Source: JAYQKL01 sp965243245 (GTDB lineage: Bacteria; Pseudomonadota; Alphaproteobacteria; RS24). Taken from it: DNA of 64,000 nucleotides. Made by a program: the position numbers and the translations under genes. Positions within the stretch are counted from its first letter, which is position 1; every line of letters begins with the position of its first letter. The notes under the pieces were generated by a model, which searched no databases, was not told where the DNA came from, and saw nothing but the letters and a program-made list of their open reading frames with translations. The stretch spans positions 496,001-560,000 of the forward strand of contig OZ251536.1 of assembly GCA_965243245.1 (NCBI GenBank). Direction: 5' to 3'. Below, one piece after another: positions 63,066 to 64,000 of this stretch.

Positions 63066-64000
63066 ATGCGTTTGATGTGTTGTTTTTTTAGTCATTCCAA
63101 TTTTAGCGATACCAAGTCCAATCGGCGCGTTGTTTTATACACTCTACGTGTGATGATAGCTGTGATGCTTGTGATGACTTGGATGGTCGTGCCTGCATCA
63201 GCAATTTCAGCCAATTATACCGCCCTTATCCTAGACACTCATAGTGGGCGAACGCTCTATGCCCATTCAGCCGATAGATACCGTCACCCCGCCTCACTTG
63301 CCAAATTAATGACGGCATATCTTGTGTTTGATGCGCTCGATAAAGGTTTTTTGCACATGTCCTCCAAGATGTTCGTCTCAGCCAAGGCCAGTCGACAGCC
63401 CGCCTCTAAACTTTATCTAAAAGAAAACGATATCATCACTGTCGGTGAGGCTCTTGATGCTCTGCTCATTAAATCCGCAAATGATGCCGCCCTTGTGCTG
63501 GCAGAACATCTACACGCAACAGAAAGGCGGTTTGCAGTTGAAATGACCCGCATGGCAAAACGCCTCGGGATGCGAAAAACTCATTTCAAAAATGCCAGTG
63601 GACTACACCATGCGCAACAAACGAGCACCTCGCGCGATATGGCAAAGCTGGCAAGACGCATTCTTGACGACTTTCCTCACTATGCCTCTTTTTTCAGTAA
63701 AAAAAGCTTCACCCATAAGGGGTATACCTATGTCACCCATAATAAATTAATGCGCAATATTGATACTATTTCAGGCATGAAAACAGGCTATACAAATGCT
63801 TCTGGATATAATTTAGTGTCCGTATATAAGCATAATGGTAAACGCCTTATCGGTGTGGTGATGGGCGCAGAGACAGCTAATGACCGAGACCGTCAAATGG
63901 CAAAGCTGCTTATTAGATACATTCCTCACGCCAAAATCGAACCCCAAGCCGTAATACAAGCTAGAGTTCAAACGAGAGTTCAAACGAGAGTTCAAACGAG
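63066..64000 (+). CDS. D-alanyl-D-alanine carboxypeptidase (S11), partial at right edge
   Basis: Periplasmic penicillin-binding carboxypeptidase that trims peptidoglycan stem peptides. 311 codons are present before the window ends. A basic N-terminus and hydrophobic segment (about 26-46, ending PASAISAN) form the signal. The S11 catalytic motifs are complete: Ser77-Leu-Ala-Lys80, Ser137-Ala-Asn139 and Lys239-Thr-Gly. After the catalytic domain the last codons begin an Arg-Val-Gln-Thr repeat from 12-base units that continues beyond the edge. It is divergent from clpS. Confidence 0.94.
   Translation, partial: MRLMCCFFSHSNFSDTKSNRRVVLYTLRVMIAVMLVMTWMVVPASAISANYTALILDTHSGRTLYAHSADRYRHPASLAKLMTAYLVFDALDKGFLHMSSKMFVSAKASRQPASKLYLKENDIITVGEALDALLIKSANDAALVLAEHLHATERRFAVEMTRMAKRLGMRKTHFKNASGLHHAQQTSTSRDMAKLARRILDDFPHYASFFSKKSFTHKGYTYVTHNKLMRNIDTISGMKTGYTNASGYNLVSVYKHNGKRLIGVVMGAETANDRDRQMAKLLIRYIPHAKIEPQAVIQARVQTRVQTRVQT
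63964..64000 (+). repeat. 12-bp in-frame tandem repeat in dac, cut by the window edge
   Basis: agagttcaaacg occurs three times, encoding Arg-Val-Gln-Thr each time, and is still running at the last base. Confidence 0.85.

Noticed and set aside
63967..64000. LexA box from repeated GTTC in the dac repeat
   Set aside because: GTTC copies are eight bases apart (N8, not N7) and lie inside a coding region.

Overview
The window is a gene-dense stretch of an alphaproteobacterial chromosome. Several things point to this: the proS-lolC-lolD-dnaE order, ribonuclease J next to a DUF1467 membrane protein, a complete 14-gene nuo operon, the tig-clpP-clpX-lon-hup block, overlapping pyrB-pyrC with a catalytically degenerate dihydroorotase, plsY-dprA-topA-rnr-DUF983-NUDIX-rpmG, a short proline--tRNA ligase without the bacterial editing insertion, and DUF3572 and FemAB-like proteins. 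The DNA is moderately AT-rich with very short gaps, which would suit a marine lineage with a compact genome (a SAR116-like group is possible, but I cannot prove it from this sequence).

Layout. 1-7 kb (minus strand): start of dnaE, an unannotated 33-codon membrane peptide gene, lolD, lolC, proS, DUF1467, rnj and birA. 6.9-21.1 kb (minus): nuoN to nuoA, complete respiratory complex I. 21.3-21.7 kb: tRNA-Asp and tRNA-Val, then a 12-copy 16-bp tandem repeat behind the HU gene. 22-28.7 kb (minus): HU, lon, clpX, clpP, trigger factor and tRNA-Leu, a protein quality-control block with heat-shock-type promoters. 28.7-31.1 kb (plus): a repeat-rich intergenic region, then glnB-glnA. 31.2-37.3 kb: FkbM methyltransferase, parE, DEAD-box helicase, and a convergent aldehyde dehydrogenase. 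37.4-41.4 kb: gatCAB (minus) and ruvX (plus). 41.5-44.7 kb: accessory island of two paralogous S8 (subtilisin-type) lipoproteins flanking a small secreted protein. 44.8-59.7 kb (plus): pyrB, pyrC-like, plsY, dprA, topA, rnr, DUF983, NUDIX, rpmG, DUF3572, HAD-like, dinB, RidA, FemAB-like and HIT. 60-62.9 kb (minus): clpA, clpS. 63.1 kb to the end (plus): a D-alanyl-D-alanine carboxypeptidase that runs off the edge.

The most interesting observations are these. (1) The 33-residue single-helix membrane peptide at 649-750 has a near-consensus sigma70 promoter whose spacer contains a perfect alphaproteobacterial LexA operator (GTTC-N7-GTTC). This is the architecture expected of an SOS-induced, SidA-like cell-division inhibitor. 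(2) A 20-bp tandem repeat upstream of glnB-glnA carries the sigma54 signature GG-N10-GC in five of six units. (3) A duplicated S8 lipoprotein module ends right after the protease domain and encloses a separate small protein that could be an outer-membrane partner. (4) Short tandem duplications occur throughout, both between genes (9-21 bp units) and in frame inside dnaE, pyrB, pyrC and dac, suggesting frequent slippage in this lineage.

Functionally the window is mostly core: replication and topology (dnaE, parE, topA, ruvX, dinB, dprA), translation (proS, gatCAB, tRNAs, rpmG), energy (nuo), proteolysis (Lon, ClpXP, ClpAS), nitrogen control (glnBA) and pyrimidine synthesis (pyrBC).
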